Source of the DNA: Tipula vernalis
Lineage: Eukaryota; Arthropoda; Insecta; Diptera; Tipulidae
Length of the DNA: 64,000 bases
Reading direction: 5' to 3'
NCBI GenBank assembly: GCA_958295665.1
Contig: OY282560.1
Span: 26,433,653-26,497,652, forward strand
The position numbers and the translations under genes are program-made. The notes under the pieces are model-generated. The model was not told where the DNA came from and did no database searches. It worked only from the letters and a program-made list of their open reading frames with translations. Shown in pieces: positions 10,741-24,565 of this stretch (positions are counted from its first letter, which is position 1; each line of letters starts with the position of its first letter).

Positions 10741-13740
10741 TTTAAGTTAATAGAGGACTCATCAAAAGCTTTACGAAGACCTATTCGCCGGAAACCGTTT
10801 TTTTACGCTCCAGTGATCGGACGAAATTCTTTCGTACGGTCCAACTGGGTGTAAAGTGTTTGTGAGTAGCAAGAGCAGTCAAGTTTGTTTGGCATAATCA
10901 AGATCTACACCTCTGGGAAACAACAACCATTTACTGGTTACAAAATCAAGACATAAAAATGTTGAATTTAGCTTTAAGAAAACCACTAAGCAATAATCCT
11001 CTTTTTCTCTCAACCACAATCTACTTATCAGTCCTAAATTAGTGATTATGTTGATTAACCACAATCCATCAAATCAATACATCAGCAATTCACCTTTATA
11101 ACCATAATCCATATTTAACTAATTTTCTAAACAACCATAAATTTTATTTAGGCTAAACCACTTAAGATTAAACCCCAACTTTTTTTTTTTTGCTACTTCG
11201 TTCGTTTTCGTTCAATCAATTCATTATGTTATCAACACTATTTATGATGAGAAGGTATATACATATAGATGTATGTAAGACAGACTCTAAAAACGTACAC
11301 ACACACCCACACAAAACGAACGAAATCACAATAAACGGAAAAAGAAAAAACGGAAAAAAAATGATTTGCTTGATTGAATTTTGAAAATTAAGATGAAAAA
11401 GCTTCCAAATTAAATTAATTTCGATATAAATCTCTCACTAACCGTCAGGCCTTATATTTATGTATATAACCAACATCACTACATATAGGTACACACCAAA
11501 TACGTCAGATGGAAATTGATGAAAAATCGATAACCTTTAAAACGGAACAAAATGAAAAACTTTCGTGTTGCGTTCTTCAGGTTCATCAATAGCATTGCAA
11601 AAAAAAACAAAGTTTGAAGTTTATCGCCAGCCCAAAAAGGTTACGCAAAAAAAACATTTCTCGTAAATTAAAGGTTATTATTCGGCGCCTTACAAAACGT
11701 AAAAATTGTGTAGAGAATACGAAAATTAAATTTGGAAAGATTTTGTCTGAAACAGATCGGAAAACGGATAATAAATTGAAAAGCAAAATAAAAACACAAA
11801 ATAAACCAGGTAGATTAATCAATTGGATTAAATGTAGATATACCTATGGCTGTTGTATATTATACTTGAAGTGAACGATAATTTAATTTACAAAATGAAA
11901 AATCGTGGCCCGACGCGGCTTCTTTGAAATGAATTTATAATCGAACGCATATATTCTTCATACTATTATTATACAGACGTATTCAATGAGGTGTTGATTT
12001 TACAGTAAACAAATAGGCAGGTTGTAATTTATTTATTGTAAATTGCGTTTCATGTAGAGAGTGGAGAAATGGATAAATCGATTCGGAAATTTGATTTCAA
12101 TTATGCTGTACATATGGTTTTGAACAGTGTTATACACATCGTATTAAAGCATTTTTATATGTTATATGCACGTAAATTGAGTTTTATACCGTTTTTTTAT
12201 TTGGATAGAATATAGGTTCCACAATAAATCGGGTGGACCACTAACTTGATTCACCTAAATAACTTGAAAATTAAGCTATATACCAGAAAAAAATTCCTGG
12301 GCAAAGTAATCTGGCCTAGAGGGGAGATAAAATATCCGATTTATTTTTGATGGCCTTGAAATTACATATCAAGGTCATATTCAAATTTTAAAAACAAAGC
12401 TACATTTTTGTTTACGGCACACAAAATTGTTTGGTCGAAGAAGCTAAACCCAAACTAAACCGACTGCTTCATGACGAAGGCAAATACCATGTCTTGGTCA
12501 TAAGAGCCTGAATGAAGCTATGTATATCAAACATCCACTGCACAACAATTTGTGGGCTGAATTATTAAAATGTTTGAAGAACATAACCACCGTCAGATAA
12601 GGAACATTGGCTGCGCCTTAGCTACTGACGAAGCTATCATTCATACCGAAGCCAGTCATATTGGAAATTCGATCTAGCCCAACCAGATCCTATCTTGTAT
12701 TTCACGTGGATCTACCACCCAAATATAGAGCAGGATTACGTACATTCCTGTCAAGGATTGTTCACCGATTGGTATAGCTGGCACCACTGAAAGTCAATAT
12801 AAAATAATTGACCAAAGCTGATAGAGTCTGGATTTATGCTGGGTTCATTCTCTTCACACGATACTTAATGAAACCAGCTGAACTCATCCTTAATATTACA
12901 CAACTCCTGAAGAGAACGTACACGCAATGTGAAGTTTTCATGTTCTTAAACACACCGGTTCGATACTAAAATCAGCTTTGCAGAATTGTTTTATCAATAT
13001 ACATGGGTCAAACCGATGGATCAGCTGAAAAAGTTGTGTCCCAGATGTTGATTTTAAAACGAAAATCGTGATTGTTGCCCTACCAAATCAGCATGTTCGG
13101 GCTGCAATATAAGTGAACAATTTAAAATTCCTTCTCAAAGCCGTTCCAAGGTAACGGAAATGGAGACATACGGGAACCATTATAGTAACACGAAACGGTG
13201 CAGGTAGTCAATTTCATTGAAGTAACTCTCATGAAGAGTTTTGAAGTTGGTCCCTAAACATGCCAGGATCTGGAATATAAAAAACCAGAAACAAATGGGA
13301 AGGTATATGGAAGTGATGTGATGCGGCTAAGGGGCACTACTGTTGTAGACTTATGGCAACATTTAATTTTAAACTGACTTAAGAATTTATTTACAGTGAC
13401 AGCATCGTTAAATGAAATAAGATGCAATATCGTCATTACGTTTGGCCACAGCGATAAATGATGAAGCCATTAAGCTTAAGAGCGGTAGTTTCATAGGAAT
13501 ACCCTGAAGATAATACAGAATATCCCCTTACAGAACTAGTAATTAACTCAAGTGATTACACAATGCGAAGACGAAACTGAACATGACTCTTCATACATAA
13601 ATTACAATGATAGGTGGGTGTGAAGCCAAACATAGCTAGTTCGGCACTCACAATTCGTACAAATAAGTATTTCACGAGTGCAGCCATATCTCAACCAAAT
13701 CAGGGAACAGTAGGAGGGAAATAGTCGGAAAATACTAAAA
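10741..13740. other. AT-rich interval, no recognisable gene
   Basis: There is a T run near 11181-11191 and no convincing coding motif. The part from about 12400 to 13250 is less AT-rich and looks like decayed transposon sequence in which no frame stays open. I could not assign it to a family. Confidence 0.5.
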
Positions 13741-13744
13741 TTTC

Positions 13745-14040
13745 AGATATAAAATATAAAGGACTGAACCCTAACGAGGGGATCAGAATGTGGGTTCTAA
13801 AAATTAACTCAACTCCCTAACTGAATCTCTAAACTCAATCTTCACTTTAATTTACAACTCAACTCCCAACTCAATCGCAACCCAATACTAAACGCAATGA
13901 CTAAATCGACCGAAAACGCAACCCTCAGCTTAAACAAAAATTCTATCCCAAATCAGTTTTTAACTCTTAACCTAAGTCAACGTCAACGTAGCTTAACTCG
14001 AACCAAGCCTGGACGTTCTACTCAACTCAAAATTTAACGG
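13745..14040. repeat. Degenerate AACTC-rich simple repeat, locus 1
   Basis: Irregular repetition of AACTCAACTCC-like and CAATC words. It begins with ATATAAAGGACTGAACCCTA, closely resembling ATATAAAGGGCTGAACTCTC at 46452. The same word set recurs at 46445-46630 and 58505-58850. Each of the three lies close to a large tandem array. Confidence 0.7.
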
Positions 14041-14060
14041 CAAATTGTACCCCGAAATCA

Positions 14061-15283
<1,223 letters not shown>

Positions 15284-18229
15284 GGGGTGGTTTTGGGTCA
15301 ATTCTAACCCGACCTTCTTGACGTTCAGGTTTCAAGTTTCTCTGCCTTGACCATAGAACATTTGGCCAAAAAAAAATTGAGATACCGTGGGTACAGACAG
15401 ACATCCTGGCATCCACACAGATGGGCGGACATTTTGTTTTGCTTTTTCTGGCACAGGGACTTTGAAAAAGTCGATAAGTGGTTGGGGACCACCAGAATGT
15501 TTGGTCATTTTTGACAGGGTTGCAATACTTAGGTCTTTTTCGACCAAAGTAACAGAGTTTATTTATTTGAGGATTCTAAAGTGTATAAAATTGGTGTGGA
15601 GGATATGTTTTATACTATATGGTCAGCGAAACGCCTTTCAATAAACCATTGCCGTCATTCCTTAAATAAATAATAATACCTCACACTCGAAAATAAGTTC
15701 CACATACTTGAAAATAAGCTCCACACATTTTAACCTCCCCAAAAGAAATAATCGATATTTTTATAAGATTTAGTTTTACGTGGTATGTCTGTATATATAA
15801 ATACGAAGGAAGACCAAGACACATCTGCGATGATAAGACATTAAATTGTTCTATTTTTTGTTTTATATTTTTTTTTGCTTCCCAGTCATTACACATAGAA
15901 CACAATAATTTTCACATTAAGCGAATATTTTCTTTTATTATTGTCCTCCCATCTTGTTTAAGAAGAAAATTTCATTTCGTTTACTTTGAACCAGATACAC
16001 ACCCATCGTTGCTGTTCACTATTTTACTACAATACACAGATGCTATGATTCTCTTCATTATTAGTGTGTTATGTATCCTTCAGTAGATTTGTTGTTTCTG
16101 TACTTCTTTTATATGAGTGAACTACTGCATGTTGAATCATTTATTAAATGTACGTGACATACTTGCAGACAAATATGTGCTCTTCAACATCTCTTTAGTT
16201 TCAAGCAAAATATGAAATTTAATTAAATATTTCTATTTATTATTATATGTAGTTATGGTGGAAATATTTGAGACGATTGTTTTGTAAAATTTGTGCGATA
16301 AACTGTAACCAAAATCTTTATAATTCGCCTAAATGTAGTGTGTGTGTGTGTGTGTGTGTCTCCCCTAAATGTGGCGTATTCAGTAAAATAATTGTATTTA
16401 ACGGCGTAGAAATGTCAAAATTACTTTACGATTTAATAATTAACAATTCACGGAATAATTTATTCTGCACCTCTTGATCTTTTGGGAGGAAATTTTTTTT
16501 TTTACTGTTAATTAAACAAAAACAAAAATGAAAGCCATCAACATTTGAATAAGCATTGACTGATTTTTCAATTTTATTTTTTACGTTAATTTAATTAGGA
16601 CGGAGGGGACAAATTTCAAACCATCATACATTTGAATAAACATATACTTATAAGAGCAAAGGAAATTAATGAAAATTAGAAACCAATTAATAATGAATAT
16701 TTATAAATATAAACAATAGAAAATAGATTTTGCCTTTAGAGCTCCGCGCAGAAGAGTTTTTTCCCCTAGGAATTGAGTCATTTTAAAATTTACAAAGGAT
16801 GAAATTTATTTCCTGGAATTTTTCCGCGGCAACAATAACACCTCATTGTAATTAAATAAAATGTTTAGAAGCTAAAAAGAGGAAAATTTTCGTTTGGTTT
16901 TTGTTATCATGTCTTTATCATAATGAACTTACCATACGTTTTACATTTACGTTATAAGCAAACGTTTCATACACAGTTACCCCATATAAATTGTGTACAA
17001 AAAAAAACTCACCATGTAAAAAATATGTTTGAATATGAGTATGCAGAGCAAATATTAGTTTTTAATTCCAGAGAAATTTTGGCAAACAGCGAAAAAAAAT
17101 AAAAAATTAAAAATTTAACCGCCGTCTACAATGTAGTCGTATATATGCGAGGGTGTATATGTGTGTGCAAGTAAATTAACACGTAAAATAATAATTTTAA
17201 TTTTGTAATCAAATTCTTCTGTTTCTTCTAAAATGTTGGTTGGAAGGGATGCATGAAACCATAAACCGCGCACCAACGTGTAATTTTAAACATTTCAACT
17301 GGTAATTTTTTTTTTGGTTTTGACAGGAATGAACAACAACAAAACCATCGTGTTTGGATCGCTGTATTTTTTCACATAAAACACACAATATTTTAAGGAT
17401 AATTGTTTTACATGTTATTTATAGATTTCATGACGTTCGAGGTATTCTATAATCTTCAACACAACCACAGTTAATAAACAAAAATCACTCAATGACAACA
17501 ACAACTTCTTCGATTGACAACAACAAGAATTGGTTGTAGTATTAAAACAAATCCACATTTAGGCGTATATTAGAGTAAACGAAGCAGTTGAGTAGGAAGT
17601 TAGTTTAATATAAAGTGATGGCTTTTGGTTTCACGAACTAACAACAATTCTACAATATACAGCACAATAAATTTCAGGCAGAGAATTTAAAAGATTTTGA
17701 AACCTATACGTCACGAGCATCGGGAAATGAGCAATTCAATTGAGGAATTATTTGGTGGTTGAATTGAGGGTTACGTTAGAGTTAGGTTGAATTGAATTGA
17801 CGGTAAGCATCTATTTTTCTTGGGATTGAATTAAAAGCTAATTTGGGGACTAGTTAGGGACCTTCATATAATATTCAATTCTATTTCTAAAACGTGTTCG
17901 TTTATAAAAAAATAATAGAAAAGGAGCGTCAAAGACGAGATCTACAGAACTGTTTCCGAAAAGCTCGTCTTAAAGCTGGAAAAATGTTCAGCAATTTGTT
18001 TAATTGATTTATTCGTTAAAACGAAATCGTCTTAGTTCGATTAGAACGCATGAAATCCAACATCGAACAGAAAACAGTGGCGAACATTGAAATCTGGCCA
18101 GCTAGTGGAGATGCAATTAAAGAGTTCCAGGGTCCAGTGGGTATAAGATACTGTAAGTAGAGCACTCACTTTGTTTAAATACATCCATGCATTATGCGCG
18201 TTTTTTTGTCAGAATTTGGTCGTTTTTCA
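15284..18229. other. AT-rich interval, no recognisable gene
   Basis: At 15300-15650 the base composition is more even and some transposon-like text is present (for example GACATTTTGTTTTGC), but nothing was identified. The rest is AT-rich with scattered poly(T) and one GT tract. A short segment at 18130-18160 may be the decayed 5' inverted repeat of the Tc1 scrap that follows. Confidence 0.5.
16338..16359. repeat. (GT)11 microsatellite between direct repeats
   Basis: A 22-bp GT run flanked by CCTAAATGTAG (16328-16338) and CCTAAATGTGG (16363-16373). Confidence 0.9.
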
Positions 18230-18600
18230 TGAGATGTGACAGCAAAAGTGCAACGAAATAAAAAGTATGCCGAAGTTTTAGTGTTGCGGAAAGAAAATGT
18301 GAGCCTTCGACAGATTAGCGCAAAGGTAGGATTCAGCAGGAGAAGACCGAAACTGATAAGAAAAAAAAAACGGGTACCAAGAGGTGCTAGAAAGACCACT
18401 CGGGGGAGGACCGCCTTCTTACAAAACCGATTCAAAGCTGCTGTAGATATTAGTGTATTAGTGTTTATTGGGGAAGAGTGATTTTCTCGGACGAGTTCAA
18501 ATTTAACATCTTCGAATCCGACTTAATATCGTACCTGAGGAGAAGAACTAGTGAACGCTTCGTGCGATTTGATAAACAACGATTTCGAACTGCTATAAGA
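18230..18600 (+). pseudogene. Tc1-like transposase fragment
   Basis: The plus strand reads 'ENVSLRQISAKVGFSR' (about 18294-18341), the helix-turn-helix of Tc1 transposases. Downstream, 'VIFSDEFKFNIFESD' and then 'YLRRRTSERF' (18480-18560) contain the catalytic aspartate in the SDE context. The intervening region is compressed and frameshifted near 18350-18480. The C-terminal half, with DNARPHTAR and NPIE, is absent. It cuts and pastes DNA in living relatives; here it is dead. A related, different fragment is at 42120-42810. Confidence 0.75.
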
Positions 18601-18944
18601 TGGAGCAAGAGAACATCTGATCACGAGGTTCAATTTTGAGAACTAATGATAAAGAAGCAGCGATATAACGAATTCAATGATATTGCTGACAATACAACCG
18701 GTTTTTGACTGAAGGTGCTAGATCGACAAAAAGTCGTTTGAGAAGGGCAGAACAAGGGCATGTAAAGTTTCCCATTGACTTATTAAAACGGTGACTAGGT
18801 TAACGTCGGAGGCTCAGCTCTTCGGATTAAGAAACTGTGATGCGCAATACATTACCTTTCTCGTTTCAAAATCGTTATACGCAATCGTTATGAAGAATCA
18901 CATTCTCCCTAAGTAGCCCCGTTCTTAACAGAATATAGCGGATC
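18601..18944. other. Unassigned interval between Tc1 scrap and element C
   Basis: No conserved motif was read. It may hold the rest of the Tc1 relic, whose frame is lost after 18600. Confidence 0.35.
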
Positions 18945-19439
18945 GAAAGTGGGAACCTTGATAAAAATCCCCAATCCTAGGTGAAATACGGTTTCGGAGG
19001 TCCGGTTTCAATTAGCACTGTCACAGAAAGAGGCGCTGCTGTGGTGGATTTGCTTTTCTTCAAACGAAATCAATATATATGTGGAGGATATCAATAACTA
19101 AATCAATAATGAAGGCGGTTCACTCAAAACGATATAATCTCAGGAGCTGACTAGAACCAATTAGGCCCTACTCCCGAGAGTAACTTTTTAGACTAGTTCA
19201 TAGATTCGACCTCCAACGAGAAGGCAAGTTCTAAGCAAGGAGCGGAATATGGCTCCTCCGAGGACCAATCTAATAAAAATACATCTACATAATACGATAA
19301 AAGAGAATTCTGCCTCGATATCCATTATACCATTTGTTATCGCTAAAAGTGAACGATACCCATCTTGATATCAGGGAAGCTTACAGGTTGGTGATCTCCA
19401 ACCTCAGGCCCAATTTTCTGGGCTACCTTACAAGAAACC

Positions 19440-19830
19440 ACTCTGACTCATCGCCAACTGTGATGGCAGGAAAATTTCGGTGTGACTGACTGCTACCAAA
19501 GCTTTACTGAAGCAAGGGAAGGAGCATCCCTGAAGTTGGTGGAGGAGGACGAGTTGCCTCGCCCAAGATTATGTTCGTTTAACTACCACGATGTGGCAAG
19601 GACAGAAATGAAAAAAATTTAAGACGGCTTGCTTGAGGGCTCCAACTACAGGGTGAACTTGCTATATACTTCCTTCCCAAGAAGTAGAGGGCGAGAGATG
19701 GCGGCACGAAAGGATCCAGGCCAACGAGCTTCTCTGGAGCACAAAAAGTACTGGTCAACCAACAAGTCAGACAACTCAGGCTCAGAAGGAGTGACGAGGC
19801 CGAATCAGTACAAGCGTTGCTAAACACAAA
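19440..19830 (+). pseudogene. ORF1 (DUF4780 gag-like) relic of element C
   Basis: 'LKLVEEDELPRPRLCSF' (about 19535-19580) aligns with 'LRAVGEDELPHPKILFV' of element B. 'LLEGSNYRVNLLYTSFPRSR' (19629-19685) aligns with 'ILKASNYKVNWLFGAVYFRR'. A basic, Gly/Ser/Lys-rich tail follows to 19823. A stop interrupts the frame between the two blocks at about 19620. Upstream of 19440 the N-terminal half cannot be followed. Confidence 0.75.
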
Positions 19831-20089
19831 AAATAGGGTGGCGCAAAAGCAACCCAAATCAGAAGGGTATCGTTCTTAAACTTATGAAGGAGCAGCTCTG
19901 CCGCATAGCATACGTTCAAAAGTGGCCACTTTCAACCAAAGTCATATTTTTCTACCATAACCTTGAACATAGCATTCATAAAGGAGCCTTCGACCAACAA
20001 TAGATGAATGAAAGGTTCGCTTAGCAAACCAGGCAACTTAATTTATAAAACGGAAGTAAATAGGCCGAGGAAATCAATTCTCAGTCGCT

Positions 20090-20480
20090 CATTTGCTCTA
20101 CTTTTGTGATTGACATTAAGAGGAAAGTGCTGGTTTTTATCATGTCTGCCATTCTGGACCAGCATGTATCGAACCGAGTATCCTTCTCATATCTAACGTA
20201 TATCAGGTTCGACATTAAAATCTCTTTAAGATAACAGTTGGTGGATTCACGTGACGGGTCCATAAAGTTTTTAACATGTCTAAAAGGACGAACGATTGGA
20301 TAAAACTCTGTAGCCGAAATTCTATATCTAAATACAACACAGCTCCAAGGAAGAGCAAAAGGTTAAGCCGGATAGGCTTCTGCAAGAAAATAGACAAACT
20401 ACCTGCGGCTTATCGCCCTCGGAAGGTGGCCTTTCCTTCTAAGAGATACTTTGAAGATTATCAGGAAACCCAATAGAAGG
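20090..20480 (+). pseudogene. Endonuclease end and linker relic of element C
   Basis: The end of the endonuclease, corresponding to SDHRYIRFDI, survives as a mutated 'YIRFDIKI' near 20190-20220. It is followed by the linker, whose 'NDWIKLCSRNSISKYNT' and 'SKRLSRIGFCKKIDKLPAAY' (20276-20420) align with 'DDWAAYRSARTQYNETLR' and 'SKRESWRTFCGKLDEIPA' of element B. About 600 bp of endonuclease expected between 19860 and 20090 is missing. Confidence 0.72.
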
Positions 20481-20511
20481 ACAACCACATCCAGAAAAAA
20501 GATGCAATAAT

Positions 20512-20775
20512 CTCTCAAAATTTTGTGATTAACTATTTTTCTTCGTATTTTTCTGTAAACAACTATAGAGACATCTGACTTGCACTAGTAAAACTAAAGA
20601 TAAATTTAGCAAGTACTATTTTGAGACATAATTTAATTTTAATACTTCTGCAATTAACAATTATTTAAAGCCAATAAAGTCTCCTTGTATGTTATTGTTA
20701 AAGTATTGTAGAAAACTTCTACAGAAAAGTTTTATAAAGTTTGTGCTTTATCCATTAAAAAACTTGAATTAGAAT
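20512..20775 (+). repeat. Unclassified dispersed repeat, copy D1
   Basis: Aligns in the same orientation to 45505-45830 over nearly its whole length. Shared strings include TTTTTCTGTAAACA and GTAAAACTAAAGATAAATTT, and both copies end at AAAAACTTGAA. D1 lacks about 58 bp present in D2. No coding motif, terminal repeat or poly(A) was seen. It may be a MITE or SINE-like family. Confidence 0.8.
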
Positions 20776-22441
20776 TAATAAAATGTAGCTTAATTCATAT
20801 TAAACATTTTAAAAGGTCAAAATTTTAATTGCTTGCGGTATTTAGACAGCCATATTATTAAAAGCTTAAAAGCTTTTATAATATCATCATATTAAAGCTT
20901 TAAAAATTTAACTGAGAGTACAGTAAACACATCCGATTTTATTCAGTGGCTTGTTTTCAGAAAACTTTCGATATTTTCCAGAACTATTTTATAATTTTTT
21001 TTAAATTAAGTTCATTTCACAATCATTGAACATCTAATCTAAGTTAGATTGAATCACCTCAAGAGCTTTAAAAATTTCACGTCGAAAGTTTAAATCAATT
21101 AAGAAAAGAAATCTCAAAAAATATATTTATAGCATCTTATAAAATTACTATATCAAAATACAAAATAAAGCTCTCAAAGCTACAGAATTACACGGCCTAA
21201 AATATAATACAAATTGAACAGTAGAGCTTTATACAATTTAAGAATCTATTTTGGAAAGATTGCCTAGTGTTTGTTTTGATAAATTTATTACAAAGTTAAT
21301 ACAGCATCTTAGTGCATCAGTAATTGAAATAAAATCATTCCATTCTTAAGCGTATTTTCGTTAAAAATATTTTGCTGAAAGGTAAATAAAAGTTTTGAAA
21401 TGCTTGAATTAATGAATTCAAAATTAATTATTAGAGCTTCAAAAAGCTTTTACATACATTTTTAATTTGTTTAATTGGAAAACGTAATTAATATACTTTT
21501 TACATAAAAAGCTTTCGATAAAACGTTTTCGTTTGTAAAAATTAGTTGGAAAATTTTATTTTATTTTCTCTACAATTAGATAAATGTTACAAAACCCAGC
21601 CACTTACACACACACACACACACATGTTTTATTGATGATTTCACCCGGCAGCTATTGTTTGTGTCACGTATTTTTGCTGTCTCAGTTCAAAATATTAAAA
21701 TATTATATTCTATGCTGTATGAATTTTGAATATTACAATTATGTTCCATTTCCTAAAAGCAAACACCTCCTTTTTTGTACAAACTAGACAGCGGGGTTGG
21801 GCAAATAATACCACAAAATTATCGATTCATATGATACTAATAAAAAAGGTTTTGTACGCGCGCTATGTATCTATTAAGGACGCGCATAGATTTTTGCGGA
21901 AATCGAATTTCCTGTTTATACATATTATAACAGAATCGTTAGAGCGTGCGATTAGAATGTATTATGCTAATCGCGAATTTTATGATTAAATTCAAAATCG
22001 TTTATAATGCGTATACATAGAATCACGTTTAATCTATAGATTTGTGTTGGTTTTTGTGTAAAGAGATTGCAACAACAATTTTCATAAATATTTCAATAAA
22101 AAAGAGGAAAAAAGGAAAATATTTGACATTTTTATGCCGGAAAAAATTGTGCTGAACTTCAAAATGGAAAAATCAATACATCATGACACAATTTAAAATA
22201 AAAAAATGAATGAATGACAACACTATGCGGGTTAGGCGTGAAAAGCACTATGTGATATTAAAAGCTTTCAATTCGTATCGTATCCGTTTTATATTTTTTT
22301 AATGTTAACCCATTGTATGATTTACACAGATGATTTTATTGGATTGCCATCGCTATTCAACGCTTTTGTGTTGATTTATTTACTCGACAATTTAGAAAAT
22401 TCAACGTAAAAATGTATTAGCTGGAAAAATGTCAAAGTCAA
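20776..22441. other. AT-rich interval with a CA microsatellite
   Basis: No gene recognised. A (CA)10 run is at 21605-21624. The sequence is otherwise very AT-rich with many short AAAGCTTT-type palindromes (for example around 20855-20900). Confidence 0.55.
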
Positions 22442-22804
22442 TTGGAATGTTCGACCATACTATTAACAAGACTTCCCGGAGATGGCCAGGCTTTACGACA
22501 GTTCACAAAAAATAAAAAAGACTCAGATAAATCGAAAAGTTTAAATTTACGTAAATTAAATAAACGCCAACATGTTGTAACCATCACTCCTCAAAACAAG
22601 TCAAATGTAATCCAAAAAATACCAATAGATGTTAAATATGAAACTTGGATCACAAAAAAATCAAAATTTAAAACATTTTTAAATAAAAATTTTCTCCTTC
22701 TTGATCATCTCAAAAATGAAATTCCTCATAGGAACAACCGCAAAATAACAAAAGATAAAAATAATACCGTTATTTTTCCAATGTTTTTAGATGCTAATGA
22801 ATGA
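22442..22804 (+). CDS. Unassigned 120-residue open frame, probably not a gene
   Basis: A 120-codon frame rich in lysine, asparagine and threonine that I do not recognise. It has no signal peptide, membrane segment or known motif, and no convincing TATA or splice context. AT-rich DNA gives Lys/Asn-rich frames by chance. Listed because it is open and free of simple repeats; I lean against it being coding. Confidence 0.1.
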   Translation: MECSTILLTRLPGDGQALRQFTKNKKDSDKSKSLNLRKLNKRQHVVTITPQNKSNVIQKIPIDVKYETWITKKSKFKTFLNKNFLLLDHLKNEIPHRNNRKITKDKNNTVIFPMFLDANE

Positions 22805-23794
22805 AAACATCTAAACCTCTCTTTACACTGTTATTTTTCTACAGTTCTTTTTACGCGGTTCTTTTTACACATTTCTTTTCCCGATATGAACGTATCTACC
22901 GTGTAAAACAGGTTTAGATATTTAATAAATTTAATCACAACCACATGGAAATAATCGCACGGGGTAATAACTTACCTGCAACGAATACCAGAACAGAATC
23001 ATTATCCACATGATTTACCTGATCTTGTACATATCAAACATTTTATTTTTATTTTATTACTGAACTATCTACATAAATATAGTATTCACCAAAACCAGCT
23101 CAATGCCTATTAATAGCCATTTATTGTTTTAACACTTTGCACGTTACTTTAATTTAATTCACTTCATCTCCATTTAATTTAAATTAAATGATTCGAACTG
23201 TACATGAACATAAAATAACAAACGTCAAACGACGTTAATAATGTAACAAAATTCAAATAGTTTAATATGGTGGTTTAACAACTATTTTTACAATAATTTC
23301 AAATATAAACACCTTTCTTCCAAAATGCAAAAAATTCTTTAGAAGCTGGTCACAAAATCAGACAGATCAGCATTTTGGGCGAATAAAATCAACCTTCCAT
23401 AATGACTGCCAGCGAATAGCAAGAAATTCAATTTATCGTTTTTTAAACTTCAGAATACAGAGAAACGACTTACGAATTGTTAGAAACGAATTTTTACAAA
23501 AAAGCTTTTTCTGATTTTATAAACCGTCCCTCAGTAAAGGATACAATCAAAAATCTGAAAATTTTAAAAAATTAACTGTTTACCGCGAGGGGTTCCTCAA
23601 CTGCCAAAATTTGAAAATTTAAGATTGCGACTATAAAAGTGAAAAATCATCAAATATTGAGTATTACCCGTTATCACGAGTCAGGCTCAAACTAAACTTG
23701 GAAATATAACACACATGAATGATCGTTGTAAACTGAATTGTTTTTACTTTATTCATCGCCATTTTATACAAAATAACTCAATTACAAGTTATAC
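22805..23794. other. AT-rich interval, no recognisable gene
   Basis: Contains short repetition of TTCTTTTTAC words near 22850-22875. No coding motif was seen. Confidence 0.5.
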
Positions 23795-24055
23795 ATAATC
23801 AAATCATCATATCATCAAACCATCATACCGGTTTACCATCATATCATCATACCATCGTACTGTTATGCCATCATACCATAACACCATCACATTATCATAG
23901 CATTTTACCATCTTATCGTCATACCGCACAGTCATACCATCACACCATAACATCATCACACTATCATAGCATCACAACATAACACCATACTACCATCATA
24001 CCATCATTCCATCATATCATCATACCATCTTACCATCTTACCATTACCACCAATC
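23795..24055. repeat. Degenerate CATCATACCATCAC simple repeat, locus 1
   Basis: Irregular ATCATACC / ACCATCAC / CATACCATC words over about 250 bp. Similar words at 46745-46960 grade into the pure (CACCAT)n array there, so this looks like the same kind of repeat before or after homogenisation. Confidence 0.85.
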
Positions 24056-24361
24056 TGTGTATTTACATATGTGTATTGTCTTTTGCTTGATGGGGAAGTT
24101 TTGAACGGGTATCACACTTTCTTCAGCCCTCGAATTGGTTAAAAATTGTAAATGGTTTTCATGATCGGTGACGAAAAGATGGCTAGGTTAGGTGAATTAA
24201 CCACAATCCCTTCTTATTCGTTTAGGAATCGTTTCAGCCGAGATTTTTAAGTAAATCAACCAAAATACTGTTCAGTACTTTGCTATTGATACGTGCTTTC
24301 TTGCTTGCATTTATAGATTTTCGATATTAAACATCAATACTCGGAGGCCTTACACAATTTT
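24056..24361. other. Short non-coding spacer
   Basis: No motif recognised between the simple repeat and Helentron-like copy 2. Confidence 0.5.
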
Positions 24362-24565
24362 TTACTTTCGTTTACGCTAGTAAAATAATGTAAAGTAATC
24401 ATGAAAATCTCGACCTTGAGATTTTTGGAGATTTATCTGTTTTGAGGTCCCCCCGAGTCCGAAAAAGTAAAAAATAGAAAATAAGAAATTTGTAAGAAAT
24501 TTCCATAATAAGTTTCTCAAAATTCCCTGTTCGTTAAAGAAAGTCATGTGTTGACTACACCTCCA
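24362..24565 (+). mobile_element. Helentron-like element, copy 2 (internally deleted)
   Basis: The 5' repeat ACTTTCGTTTAC (24364-24375), block A with TTGAGGTCCCCCCGAGTCCG, the 3' repeat GTTAAAGAAAGT (24533-24544) and a decayed hairpin GTGTTGACTACAC (24548-24560) are present. The GTCT tract and block B are missing, with a junction just after GTCCGAAAAAGT near 24468. Mutations in the repeats suggest an older copy than 3, 4 and 6. Confidence 0.85.

Larger units (their letters stand above)
18945..20490 (+). mobile_element. Non-LTR retrotransposon relic C (related to element B), truncated
   Basis: Plus-strand relic. Its 5' UTR (about 18955-19070) matches the reverse complement of B's 5' UTR, with a deletion of about 70 bp. 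Then come an ORF1 with DUF4780 (19440-19830), a mostly deleted endonuclease whose C-terminal end is at about 20160-20215, and the endonuclease-RT linker (20276-20476). RT, RNase H and the tail are missing: the element stops at about 20490, next to dispersed repeat D1. B and C are the same or sister families in opposite orientation. Confidence 0.82.

Noticed and set aside
12400..13250. Possible retroelement coding region
   Set aside because: Composition suggests old coding DNA, but no frame gave a motif I could name, so I left it unassigned.
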